DNA of 64,000 nt, taken from the NCBI GenBank assembly GCA_900549415.1, contig URNX01000007.1, positions 27,265-91,264 of the forward strand, given 5' to 3'. Positions 1 through 8,901 of this stretch are shown here, in pieces (position 1 is the stretch's first letter; each line of letters starts with the position of its first letter). The stretch is from an uncultured bacterium. GTDB lineage: Bacteria > Verrucomicrobiota > Lentisphaeria > Victivallales > UBA1829. A program made the position numbers and the translations under genes. Under the pieces are notes generated by a model. It was not told the DNA's origin, ran no database searches, and was given only the letters and a program-made list of their open reading frames with translations.

Positions 1-2459
1 CTGAAGTGCGATATTGTGTGTGCTCGGAGCGGCATCGCCGCGCCGGAAGAGCGCGTAAATCAGAGAGAGGGAGCCGCGCGCAACCGGATTGCTTCCGATG
101 TTGAACGTACTTAGCCGTTCCGGAGTCAGTGTTACCGGACCCGAATGCGGAAGAACGGCACGGAAGTTCTGGAATGCAGAGTACCCGCCCATGACGAGTC
201 CGAATTCATAGGAATAGGGATTCGGGGGACAGTGGTTTGTTTCGGTGACGAAATAGGGGCGGTCGGCAAACTTCGCGGCGACGAGATTGCGCCAGTAAAG
301 AGCTGCGCTGCTGACGGCGCTCTGCATGGTTGCCGCGCGGGAACCGCGGACGGCATCCCGCTGTGTATTGAGATTGAGTCCGATGGCATGGGACCAGTAG
401 CTGTGTCCGAACGCGATCTGCGAATACCGGCTGCGGACCGCATTGTCGCCGAACCAGACTGGAACGTCGAATTGTCCGATCAATCCTTTGTATCCGAATT
501 CCCGGATCGTTTTTTCGCAGAACTCCATCATTCTGCTCTGAAGTTCCGTGCAGCACTCGATGAAGTCGCGCGATTTCGGGGAATCTTTCGCCGCACCGGA
601 GAGCAGACCGCGCGTGACCGTGATTTTTTCAAAGGAGTCAAAAGAACTCTTCCATGCATTGTTCAACGCTGCAATGTTTTTATATTTTGCAGACAGGAAC
701 TCACGGAAGCGGCGGTTGAACAGCTGAATTTCGTTTGCCGTAACGCGCGTTCCCTTGAGATTAGTCCAGATCATGCAGCCTTCTTCCTCGTTGCTGAATT
801 CGACTGTAACAAGCTGGGGATCATCGGCAAGACGCGTTCCGGTATAGGGATTAACGGTGTCGAGAATTGTTTTTGCGTTTTCGCGGAAACGCGCTTTTGC
901 CTCATCGGTCAGAAGCAGAAGTCCGATCCGGCGCGGGTGGGAACCGGCAAATCCGCTGCCTCTGTGGTCGTAAATGGAAATATTGAGATAACAGCCCTGT
1001 TTCTTGAGTTCGGAGATCATGAACCAGTTGCGGTCGCGTTCCTCTTTTGTGCCGTACCAGCAGCGAGATTCGATATGGAACCGGATATGATTCATGCCGA
1101 GCGCACGCAGAGAACGTGCGTATTCCTTTGCAAACGCCTCAAACTGTGCGCGGTTCATGGGAGCCCAATCCTTGATCACAAAACCGTCGTCGCGGACATT
1201 GGTTTCATACGGATACGTTCCGCTGCCAGCGCCGGAAAAGGGCCCGTTTGCTCCGAAGAAGCGCACCGGATTTTTTGCATCCCGCTCAAAAACGGGTTCG
1301 CCTTTGTCATTCAGAATGAGCCGTCCGAATTTCCCTGCGGGGGTGTGGACAGCTCCGGAGAAATCAAGCGCTGTTCCCGGCTGGACAACGAGTTTCCCCA
1401 GAGCGGCGGTCTTCCAGCCGCTGCCGTTCTTGATGAGAACGGTCGGCAGATACCATTCTGCGAGATTCTGCCACATCTGATGACGCGGCAGTTTTGCGGT
1501 CGGACCGTACATCAGAAACCAGCCATTGCTTCCCGGGAAGACTTTGATTGCAATGGTATTTTTGCCCTTCTTCAGTTCGAAATCAACCGGGTGATTGTCC
1601 GGAGAGAAACGGGTTGTTTCATTTCCAGCTTTCTCAAGACGGCTGGTTGAATAATATTCTTTTCCGTTGCAATAGAAAGTGAAATACCAGTCGGCGGCAA
1701 GACCGAGACGCACTGTGCGGTCGCGGTCACTTTCCACTTCCGTCATGAGCATGACACAGCTGCGCGGTTCATGTTTCGGTATGAGGGGAAGACAGTCGAT
1801 TTTCCCGTTGACGGCTTTTACTTTGACCGGGAAAATATCCGTCTCTTTCCTTCCGTTTGCCGAATAGGTCCAGCGTTCCGGAATGATTGCAGGGGCCTCG
1901 CGGTAGACACTGGCGTTGACAAATGCGGTCCATTCGTCATTCAGTTTCGGACACGGGTCAACTTTTTCGAGTTTCACATTGCGGATTTCGACTTCCGAAT
2001 CAATGAAATTTCCAAGATGAAACGAGATGGCTGAAGGAGGGTCCGCAGGGATCTTTTTCCTGCGGTTGAAACGGAATGACCAGTCGTATTGAAGTTCTCC
2101 CGGGTGAATCTGCAGACGTTTTGAACTGAAGAGGGGATAATGCGGCTTTTGCCGGACTCCGGCGCCGACGGTCAGTTCCGCAGAACGACTGGTTTTTACC
2201 GTAAAAGTGAGACGGTAGTCCTGTCTGTCTTCCAACGGAACGAAAGTATAGAGCAGAACTGCGCCGTTTTTTGCTTTCTGAAGCGGGATGTTCAGCTGCA
2301 AAGCGTTTTTTGCAAAACACGCCTTGCGCGGAGTTGCGACTTTATAATCCGGAGCGATCCAGCAGCGCCAGGTGTTCCAGTCCATTTTTGCAGGCAGCAG
2401 ATTTTCCGCAGAAAGTCCAGCGCGGCTGACGCTAGGAGAGAGAAAAACAGTTTTTTCAT
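1..2459 (-). CDS. Secreted glycoside hydrolase-like protein (clan GH-A type), 3' end outside the window, frameshifted near the start
   Basis: An open frame of 819 codons runs from 2457 to the window edge on the minus strand without a stop. It has an N-terminal beta-rich part with a PA14- or CBM-like stretch, then a TIM-barrel-like part with PVRFFGAN, GMNHIRFH, a clan GH-A-like acid/base signature VEFSNEEEG and a possible nucleophile region YFVTETNH. The only well-placed start is the ATG at 2459, preceded by AAGGA 10 bases upstream and directly after the pseudopilin stop. It encodes a signal-peptide-like MKKLFFSLLASAAL but is in another frame, which stops after about 55 codons. A one-base indel within the first 15 codons would join the two. 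The first in-frame ATG of the long frame is at 2385 and would remove the signal peptide. Substrate unknown; probably a secreted or surface carbohydrate hydrolase. It may be a pseudogene or contain a sequencing error. Confidence 0.7.
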
Positions 2460-2471
2460 GTGCGAAGATCC

Positions 2472-3251
2472 TTATTTGAATTTGCGGTAAGCTTTGCTTT
2501 CGTCAAAGAGTCTGTAGATATTGTAATTGGTATAAAGTGAAGCCGCTTTCTGTGAGCTCGCGCTCATATCCAGATGCATGACATTCGCGGCTCCGCCGTG
2601 ACGGGTTGTGATAAGCCCGTGATAGGAATTTTCCGTGGTATTCGGATCGTTTATTGTGCAGTAGGCGCGCTTGGTTTCCCCTTTCAGAGAATCTCCGGCG
2701 ACGATCGTCCGGCTGGAGCCGGGGACGACGTAGCCGATGGTGTTTTTCGCCTTCATGATATCCGTGCGGCGGGTTGCTTTGGTGATGGTTCTTGCTCCGC
2801 TGAATGCCGCACTGAGTCCGAATGTCTGATGAACAATCATGCCGGAACCGGTTCCGAGAGCGAAATCTTTGGTACAGCGGTAGGCTTTGGTGAGACGGAC
2901 ATTTTTTTCAACGCTGTAGGCTGCAACAGAGCTGTTGCCGGCGACTTCTTTTTCTTTGAGTCCGGGAGTCATCGTCAGAAGCAGGTTGCCGACCCAGGGA
3001 ATCTGATATTCCGGGGGACGCCCGTCGTCGCCGACCTGATAGAGCGGGGCGGGGAAATAATCGTTGAAGCTGTCCGCATACATGGTCAAAGCGGTTCCGG
3101 TCTGCTTCAGATTGCTGAGACAGCCGATCGCGTGCGCCTTGTCTCGGGCTTTGTTCAGGGCGGGAAGGAGCAGACCGGCAAGGATGGCAATCACGGCAAT
3201 TACCACAAGGAGCTCCACAAGGGTAAACATAGATTTCTTCTGTTTCATCAT
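2472..3251 (-). CDS. Prepilin-type N-terminal methylation domain protein (pseudopilin-like)
   Basis: The protein has 259 residues. It starts with a short basic leader, then the type IV prepilin signature FTLVELLVVIAVIAILAGLL, with F as the methylated residue after cleavage and E at position +5. It continues into LLPALNKARDKAHAIGCLSNLKQ, the form common in the large Lentisphaerota and Planctomycetes pseudopilin families. The rest is a globular domain ending in a YRLFDESKAYRKFK tail. It probably enters the inner membrane and is processed by a prepilin peptidase. It lies 12 bases before the hydrolase gene and 12 bases after the decarboxylase-like gene, so it is probably co-transcribed with both. 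A second copy of this pseudopilin-hydrolase pairing occurs at 50833-53996. The specific function is not known. Confidence 0.88.
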   Translation of the reverse strand: MMKQKKSMFTLVELLVVIAVIAILAGLLLPALNKARDKAHAIGCLSNLKQTGTALTMYADSFNDYFPAPLYQVGDDGRPPEYQIPWVGNLLLTMTPGLKEKEVAGNSSVAAYSVEKNVRLTKAYRCTKDFALGTGSGMIVHQTFGLSAAFSGARTITKATRRTDIMKAKNTIGYVVPGSSRTIVAGDSLKGETKRAYCTINDPNTTENSYHGLITTRHGGAANVMHLDMSASSQKAASLYTNYNIYRLFDESKAYRKFK

Positions 3252-3263
3252 TTTCCCTTTCTT

Positions 3264-3632
3264 TCAGTTTGTCTGTCTGCAGATTTCATCCACAAGAAAA
3301 GTTCCGTTCACGGCGGCGGGGAATCCCGCGTAGACGGCGAGCTGAAGCATGACTTCCATCAGCTCTTCGCGTGAGGCGCCGCATTTCATTGCGGCGCGGA
3401 TGTGACTGCGCAGTTCCGTTTCCAGCCCGCTCTGAGCTGCAAGCGCGGAGACAATCACCAGTTCGCGGGTCTTGAGGTCCAGCCCCGGGCGGTCGTGAAT
3501 GTCGCCGAATGCGAATTCCACAATGGCGTCCGCGAGTGCGGGGGAGATCTCTTTGAGGCGCGGGACAATTGTCGAGTGGTCAAAGAGCTTTGCGCGTCTT
3601 GCGACGCCCTTCCGGTAACGTTCTGATTCCAT
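3264..3632 (-). CDS. Carboxymuconolactone decarboxylase (CMD) family protein
   Basis: The 122-residue protein has the usual small CMD-fold length. The central LDLKTRELVIVSALAAQ and the C-terminal GASREELMEVMLQLAVYAGFPAAVNG segments are typical of the gamma-carboxymuconolactone decarboxylase/AhpD superfamily. The AhpD CxxC redox pair is absent; only single cysteines are seen near KCGAS and EICR, so peroxidase-reductant activity is unlikely. It sits 26 bases downstream of the glycyl-radical enzyme and 12 bases upstream of the pseudopilin, suggesting one transcript. Family members often accompany catabolic enzymes, but no substrate can be assigned here. Confidence 0.85.
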   Translation of the reverse strand: MESERYRKGVARRAKLFDHSTIVPRLKEISPALADAIVEFAFGDIHDRPGLDLKTRELVIVSALAAQSGLETELRSHIRAAMKCGASREELMEVMLQLAVYAGFPAAVNGTFLVDEICRQTN

Positions 3633-3658
3633 ATTTCAATCCTCCTCTGTTGTGTTGG

Positions 3659-5902
3659 TCAGGAAACTTTGGCGCGGTGTTCTGTCTGGGCTATGAACAG
3701 ATCCTGTTCCGTGCGGCTGAGATTTACAAAATAGACGTTCCACCCGCAGACGCGCACCTGGAGTGTGCGGTATTTTTCCGGATGCGCCTGGGCGTCGCGA
3801 AGAACGTCCGCATCGAAAATATTGCCCTGAATGGAGTGTCCGCCCATTTTGAAATAGGTCCGGACAAGCGTTGCGAGCGTATCAAGCCCCTCATCTCCCT
3901 CCACGGCTGTCGGGTGCATGACAAAATCATACATGCCGGCATGACTGAAATCCGTCATATCCATTTTGCAGATGGAACGCATTTCTTCAAGGATTCCCCT
4001 GCGGTTCATGCCGATGTTCGGACAAAGGTTCTTGGAGAGTGGTTCTCCGGACTTGTGTCCATCGGGCGTCGCTCCGGTGACTTTGCACCAGACGACATTG
4101 AAATCAATGGTGATCTGTCCATTCTTGTAGATTCCGCCGCGGGCATTAGGACGCCCGTTGATGCGGCTTGCGATAAACTTCTGCAAATCAAGCATGATGC
4201 CGTCGGCAAGTTCGCTTCCGTTGCCGTATTTGTCAGAGTCATCGAGAATGAGCTTGCGGAGCGTTTCATACCCCTTCCAGTCGGCGGCGAGTGCGGCGGC
4301 AAACTCCTTCATGGAAACGAGTTTGCGGTCAAACACGAATTTGCGGACGGCGGTCAGGGAATCGACGGCGGTTGCAAGACAGCCGATGCAGAGAGCCGTG
4401 TTGCAGTATTTTGCTCCGGTCGCATATGCGTCTTCTCCTTTTTCGAGAGCTTCGCGCATGGTGGCGGAATACATGTTTGCCGGATTGATGACATCAAGTT
4501 TGCGTTCAAAATGCTCAATGATATTCATGCAGTAGAAAAGGATATCGTCAAACTGTTTTTCGAAAGCTTTTCTGAAATCGGCAAAAGTCTTGAATTCCGC
4601 CGGGTCACCGGTGTCGCAGCCGAGCTTGTATCCTGTTTCGGGATCGACGCCGCGGTTGAAGGCGAGTTCCAGCAGTTTCCCCATGTTCAGGCGGAAGGGA
4701 ATGGTTTTCGCCTCGCGCTCCTTGACGGTGTAATCCCAGCAGCCGGACATAAGGAATGTGCGGGCCTCTTCTTCCGTCGCGCCGCACTTGCGGAGAGTCC
4801 TGAATGCGACTTCATCGTTGATGATGGAGATGCTGCTGTTTCCTCCGCGGATCGCCTCCAGAACGCGGCGCAGGAATGAATCCGGAGTTTTCGGAGAGAT
4901 GCGCACCTGAAGTTTCGGATCGTAGATGTCCGCTTCATCGTAGGCGTTGAAAATCAGCCAGGAAAAATCGGTGATCTGGTCATTGCCTTCCTCATCCTGC
5001 GAATTGAAATACATCGGCTGCTGATAACGGACATTCATTGCGGAGAAGTGATTCATGAAGAATTTGAAAAGCTCTTTGATCTGCGCGGCGTCAAAAGTTC
5101 CGTTCTGAATGTCGCGGCGGTAGAAATCGCGGTAAAGCGTATCAACTCCGCCGAGCGTGCGCGCCCGCTGGGCTTCGATGTTCTCCTGAATCTTCCAGTA
5201 GATAAGCGAAAGGAGCAGTGCCTCATAGGTGTTCTGCGGAGCGCCCGCCGCAATGGAACGGAGCGCTTTTGCCAGCAGCGGCATCTTGGGACCGGCGGAT
5301 TCATGCGCTTCCACGTATGCTGCAAGACGGTTCATGAAGCGGAGAATTGCACGGTAAGTCAGAACGATTCCTTCAAAGAATGCCTGTTTCACAGGATCGG
5401 AGGGATCGGATTTCGCCTGATATGCGAGAACCCGGTCAAGCAGTCCTTTCAGTCCGAGAGTGAGAATATCGTGCCAGCAGGGGGTGGAGTGGTCGTAGTC
5501 GGGATATATGACAATGAGCTTCGCTTCCCGCGCCTGTCTGCAGCGCAGATCATTGTAACAGGCGAGTTCACCTGCATAAAGTTCATCCTGCCAGTGAAAC
5601 TGTGCGACTTTCGCGATTTTGTCGAAATCGCATCCGGCATCAATTCTGTGCGTGACACGCTGGGCGTCCCAGAGAATGCCGAACCAGTCTTCGGGATATA
5701 GACCCAGCTGAATGTTGTCGAGGATATGCTCCACAATCTTTGCTTTTGCAACTGGATGCGGAACTCCGTCAAGAGTCTTGAGAAGCTCCTTCGCCTCTTC
5801 TTTCAGAACGGGATATTCCCGTCCGCTTTCACGATCGTAGACGGCATTGGCGTACATGCCGTCAAGAATTTTGCGGTCACGGTCAAAAGTGTTCCAGATC
5901 AT
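3659..5902 (-). CDS. Glycyl-radical enzyme, pyruvate formate-lyase superfamily, unassigned subfamily
   Basis: The protein has 747 residues, in the normal range for the family. The active-site cysteine is Cys388 in the sequence MSGCWDYTV, at the usual mid-protein loop. The C-terminal glycyl-radical loop is RVCGWNVYFVN with Gly720 as the radical-bearing residue, followed by the typical SRTEQDLFI. Both motifs differ from well-known members, which usually have RVSGY or RVAGY and GCVE-type loops, so I do not name a substrate. An additional CIGC pair occurs around residue 504. A remnant of a dedicated activase lies 17 bases upstream in the same direction. The enzyme is oxygen-sensitive by family and fits a strict anaerobe. 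It is likely co-transcribed with the CMD gene and regulated by the divergent AraC gene. Confidence 0.9.
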   Translation of the reverse strand: MIWNTFDRDRKILDGMYANAVYDRESGREYPVLKEEAKELLKTLDGVPHPVAKAKIVEHILDNIQLGLYPEDWFGILWDAQRVTHRIDAGCDFDKIAKVAQFHWQDELYAGELACYNDLRCRQAREAKLIVIYPDYDHSTPCWHDILTLGLKGLLDRVLAYQAKSDPSDPVKQAFFEGIVLTYRAILRFMNRLAAYVEAHESAGPKMPLLAKALRSIAAGAPQNTYEALLLSLIYWKIQENIEAQRARTLGGVDTLYRDFYRRDIQNGTFDAAQIKELFKFFMNHFSAMNVRYQQPMYFNSQDEEGNDQITDFSWLIFNAYDEADIYDPKLQVRISPKTPDSFLRRVLEAIRGGNSSISIINDEVAFRTLRKCGATEEEARTFLMSGCWDYTVKEREAKTIPFRLNMGKLLELAFNRGVDPETGYKLGCDTGDPAEFKTFADFRKAFEKQFDDILFYCMNIIEHFERKLDVINPANMYSATMREALEKGEDAYATGAKYCNTALCIGCLATAVDSLTAVRKFVFDRKLVSMKEFAAALAADWKGYETLRKLILDDSDKYGNGSELADGIMLDLQKFIASRINGRPNARGGIYKNGQITIDFNVVWCKVTGATPDGHKSGEPLSKNLCPNIGMNRRGILEEMRSICKMDMTDFSHAGMYDFVMHPTAVEGDEGLDTLATLVRTYFKMGGHSIQGNIFDADVLRDAQAHPEKYRTLQVRVCGWNVYFVNLSRTEQDLFIAQTEHRAKVS

Positions 5903-5919
5903 ATTTGCAAACCTTTCGT

Positions 5920-6369
5920 TTAGTATTTTTCCCCATGAATGATGACTGTTTCCGCTCCGTTCGCCTTCATAAGCGCGGCGGCTTTCTGAAGTTCAATCCG
6001 GCCGGGGGAGGGAACATGCGGCATGGTATCCGGACGCCCGACAGCCTCGTATTTCGAGCGGGCAAGCGCATGATACGGCAGCAGGCGCACCGGCGGAACA
6101 ACGGGCAGCGAGGAGAGAAATTTTGCGGTCTCCGCCAGATTCTCCGCGCTGTCATTGTGTCCGGGAACAAGCGGAATGCGGATTTCTATTGTTTTACCCG
6201 CTTCTGCAATGAAACGGATGTTTTCCAGAATCCGTTCGTTCGGCGCACCCGTGAGTTTGCGGTGGAGGTTGCTTGCGAACGCTTTCAGGTCGAGCAGAAA
6301 AAGGTCGGTGAACGGCAGAACGGTTTCGATGGCGCAGCGCGGGACATTAACGCAGGAATCAACTTTCAA
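5920..6369 (-). pseudogene. Glycyl-radical enzyme activase, C-terminal half only
   Basis: The readable protein is about 149 residues from a TTG start, against about 300 for intact activases. It matches the C-terminal half of the radical SAM activase barrel: VDSCVNVP corresponds to the usual ETCGYVP strand, followed by DLFLLDLKAF, LTGAPNERILENI and IRIPLVPGHND. The N-terminal half with the CxxxCxxC [4Fe-4S]/SAM site is missing. Homology-like sequence can be traced only to about 6385 on the minus strand, and an in-frame stop lies upstream near 6453. It therefore cannot be an active radical SAM enzyme as it stands. Its broken end abuts the 5'-truncated AraC gene, which suggests a single deletion between two divergent genes. 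The neighbouring glycyl-radical enzyme would then depend on an activase encoded elsewhere. Confidence 0.78.
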
Positions 6370-6458
6370 CCGGACGTGCCGCCACGCACAGACGGTCGAA
6401 TTCCCCTCTGTATCGTCTTCTGCTGATTCCGGAAGCCGCGCCGGACTCGGAATCGTTC

Positions 6459-7091
6459 ATGGGCAATGACCAGTACTCCTTGCCGCTCAGAAAAGGCGGT
6501 GCATATCTGCGTCCGTCCTTCGGAACGTATGAAACGTTTCTTACCCGGGACATCTTCTTCATTGCGGTTCATTTTGAGCTGAAGCTGTTTGACATGGATC
6601 TTCCGGGCGCCGCCAACCGGGTGATTGCGTGCAATGTTCCGGAACTTTGCGAACTCGTGATGAATTCCGGACGGAACGTTCTTCCCATGACGGTTCATGC
6701 CGTTACGGAAATTTTTCTCGCGCGAGTATGGAGCGAACTTTTTCCGGACACATGGTGGGAGGATCGTCTGCATGAGAAAAAATACCAGAGCCTTTTCCAT
6801 TATATAGAAACGCACCGCTCTCCGGCATCACTTACCGTAAACGAACTAGCGGAGTTTGCCGGACTCCGGCGGGAGGTGTTTTCGCGGAATTTCACGCATG
6901 CGCTCGGCATGACTCCGAAGGAGTATCTGGTGCGCCACCTGATGTCCAAAGCGTCATCGCTTCTTCTGAATCCGAATATGCTCATTTCAGATATAGCGAA
7001 ACGTCTCGGATTCAACGATGAATTTTATTTTTCCCGTTTTTTCAAGCACAACAGCGGACTTTCACCCACAGAGTTTCGGAAAATCCAGTGA
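6459..7091 (+). CDS. AraC-family transcriptional regulator, probably truncated at the N-terminus
   Basis: From the ATG at 6459 the protein has 210 residues. The C-terminal 100 residues form the two helix-turn-helix motifs of AraC/XylS proteins: LTVNELAEFAGLRREVFSRNF and the conserved ISDIAKRLGFNDEFYFSRFFKHNSG, ending in SPTEFRKIQ. The N-terminal sensing domain seems to extend upstream of the ATG in the same frame (SNSPLYRLLLIPEA), back to about 6390, but no start codon is found before the stop at 6348. It is divergent to the glycyl-radical enzyme cluster and probably controlled it. It may now be inactive or altered in sensing. Confidence 0.8.
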   Translation: MGNDQYSLPLRKGGAYLRPSFGTYETFLTRDIFFIAVHFELKLFDMDLPGAANRVIACNVPELCELVMNSGRNVLPMTVHAVTEIFLARVWSELFPDTWWEDRLHEKKYQSLFHYIETHRSPASLTVNELAEFAGLRREVFSRNFTHALGMTPKEYLVRHLMSKASSLLLNPNMLISDIAKRLGFNDEFYFSRFFKHNSGLSPTEFRKIQ

Positions 7092-7160
7092 TTGCGGTTG
7101 CTTTTGCCCGCTTTCCGGAGTATATTATGCCTTTACATTTTAATTAAAAACGAGGAATAT

Positions 7161-8774
7161 ATGTACGCGCTTCTGGCTCTGCTTCCGATTTTCACCGCCC
7201 TGGTTCTGATGAGCAAATTCAAGGTTTCCCCGCCGGTATCCCTGTTGATTTCGCTGGTGATGACCGGATTGCTCGGCTGCGGTCTCTGGGGAATGAAGCC
7301 GCTTTATGTAACCGAAGTTTCCCTGCTCGGTGCGCTGAAAGCGTTCGATATCATCTTCATCATTTACGGAGCGATTCTGCTTCTCAATATCTTGCGTGAA
7401 ACGGGGGCTTTGGAGTCGATCAACCGCTCCTTCTCGCAGATTTCGCAGGACAGACGCGTGCAGACAATCGTCATTGCGTGGCTCTTCTGCGGATTCATTG
7501 AGGGTGCGGCCGGATTCGGCGCGGCGGCGGCGCTGGGCGCTCCGCTGCTGGTCGGACTCGGCTTTCCCGCGGCGGCAGCAGTTGCGGTTGCGCTGATCTG
7601 CAACACCATGCCGGTTCCGTTCGGTGCAGTCGGAACACCGGCGCTGACAGTTTATTCCACGCTTTCGGGAAATCTCGAAAAAGCGGGAATTCCGGTTGCC
7701 GAATTCATGAAGAATGTCGTAACTGAAACCGCAGGAATCTTTGCATCCTCCGGCACATTCATTCCGCTGATCACTGTTGCGTTTCTGATTCTCACAACAT
7801 CGAAAACGCGGCGTCTGCGTTCCATTGTGGAAATTATTCCGTTCAGCCTGTTCAGCGGAGCGGCATTTACCGTGCCGTGGTATCTGACTGCGCGCTTTCT
7901 CGGTCCGGAACTGCCGTCGATGCTCGGCGTTGTGGTCGGGCTTCCGGTTGTGATTCTTGCCATCAAACTGAACTTTCTGATTCCGCGCCATGTCTGGGGC
8001 TTCCAGGAGGGGGCGACAGCTGTTCCTCCGCCGCAGGTCGGGAAGCATGAGATCCCCGTCTGGCTTGCATGGATGCCCTATGCGCTGATTGCCCTGATTC
8101 TTGTGCTGACGCGTTTGGATGTGCTTCCGTTCAAACATTTCCTGACGACGTTCGGCAAAATTTCCATCAAAGAGATTCCGGGACTGCCGGGGATCGGGTT
8201 CAACTGGGCTGTTTTCAACAATCCGGGCATTGTTCCGTTTATTTTCGTCGCTCTCGGCACAGCGTTTTTCTTCGGGCTTAAAGGAAAAACCGTGCTGAGT
8301 CTCTGCGGGAAAGCCGGAAAACAGATAACCTCCGCTTCAATTGCGATTATCGCGAGTGTGGCAATGGTTCAGATCATGGTCTATTCCGATGCGAACTCAG
8401 CGAATATTCCGGGAATGCTGACTGCGGTTGCTGAAGCCGCGGCGCATCTGATGGGCGGCGCATATCCGCTGGTCTCTCCGCTGATCGGCGTACTCGGAAC
8501 CTTCTTTTCCGGCTCCTGCACGGTTTCGAGCATTTTGTTCGTTACGATTCAGTTTGACACGGCGCATCTTCTGGGACTTCCCGAGGCGGCGATTGTCGCT
8601 CTGCAGCTGGTCGGCGGAGGCATCGGAAGCATGATCCGCATCAGCGGCGTGGTTGCCGCCTGCGCCACGGTCAACGCTGCAGGCAAAGAGGGACGCCTGA
8701 TTCTGATCTGCCTGATTCCGACTTTGATTTTGACTGCGCTTTCCCTGCTCGCTGCATGGATTTTATATTTCTGA
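7161..8774 (+). CDS. L-lactate permease (LctP) family transporter
   Basis: The protein has 537 residues from the ATG at 7161, chosen because GAGGA lies just upstream and because the upstream open sequence lacks membrane character. It contains 12 or more hydrophobic segments and the family hallmark GFIEGAAGFGAAAALGAPLL around residues 105-125, followed by CNTMPVPFGAVGTP. The C-terminal FFSGSCTVSSILF and GGGIGSMIRISGVVAACATV segments also fit LctP. It is an inner-membrane proton symporter for L-lactate or a related 2-hydroxy acid. A strong terminator-like hairpin follows at 8782-8836. The cargo cannot be fixed by sequence alone. Confidence 0.88.
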   Translation: MYALLALLPIFTALVLMSKFKVSPPVSLLISLVMTGLLGCGLWGMKPLYVTEVSLLGALKAFDIIFIIYGAILLLNILRETGALESINRSFSQISQDRRVQTIVIAWLFCGFIEGAAGFGAAAALGAPLLVGLGFPAAAAVAVALICNTMPVPFGAVGTPALTVYSTLSGNLEKAGIPVAEFMKNVVTETAGIFASSGTFIPLITVAFLILTTSKTRRLRSIVEIIPFSLFSGAAFTVPWYLTARFLGPELPSMLGVVVGLPVVILAIKLNFLIPRHVWGFQEGATAVPPPQVGKHEIPVWLAWMPYALIALILVLTRLDVLPFKHFLTTFGKISIKEIPGLPGIGFNWAVFNNPGIVPFIFVALGTAFFFGLKGKTVLSLCGKAGKQITSASIAIIASVAMVQIMVYSDANSANIPGMLTAVAEAAAHLMGGAYPLVSPLIGVLGTFFSGSCTVSSILFVTIQFDTAHLLGLPEAAIVALQLVGGGIGSMIRISGVVAACATVNAAGKEGRLILICLIPTLILTALSLLAAWILYF

Positions 8775-8781
8775 AAAATTT

Positions 8782-8836
8782 ACGGCGGAGAAAACAGATT
8801 CACTCTTTCTGATATCTGTTCGCTCTGCCGTTTTTG
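8782..8836 (+). terminator. Rho-independent terminator after the LctP permease
   Basis: Left arm 8782-8798 and right arm 8815-8831 can pair over 17 positions with about three mismatches (ACGGC...ACAGA with TCTGTT...GCCGT), followed by TTTTTG. It lies between the permease stop and the enolase promoter. Confidence 0.7.
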
Positions 8837-8841
8837 TCTTC

Positions 8842-8870
8842 TTGAAAAACATTTCCTCCGGTGCTATCCT
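8842..8870 (+). promoter_or_regulatory. Predicted sigma-70-type promoter of enolase
   Basis: A TTGAAA -35 at 8842-8847 and TATCCT -10 at 8865-8870 are separated by 17 bases and lie 32 bases upstream of the enolase start. Recognised by eye only. Confidence 0.45.
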
Positions 8871-8901
8871 TGTACCATTCATTGAAAAGGGGGAATTCAA
8901 G

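Noticed and set aside
3569..4879. A 436-codon open frame on the plus strand
   Set aside because: Antisense to the glycyl-radical enzyme, with no domain pattern and a composition rich in Cys/Arg/Phe expected from a reverse-strand shadow.
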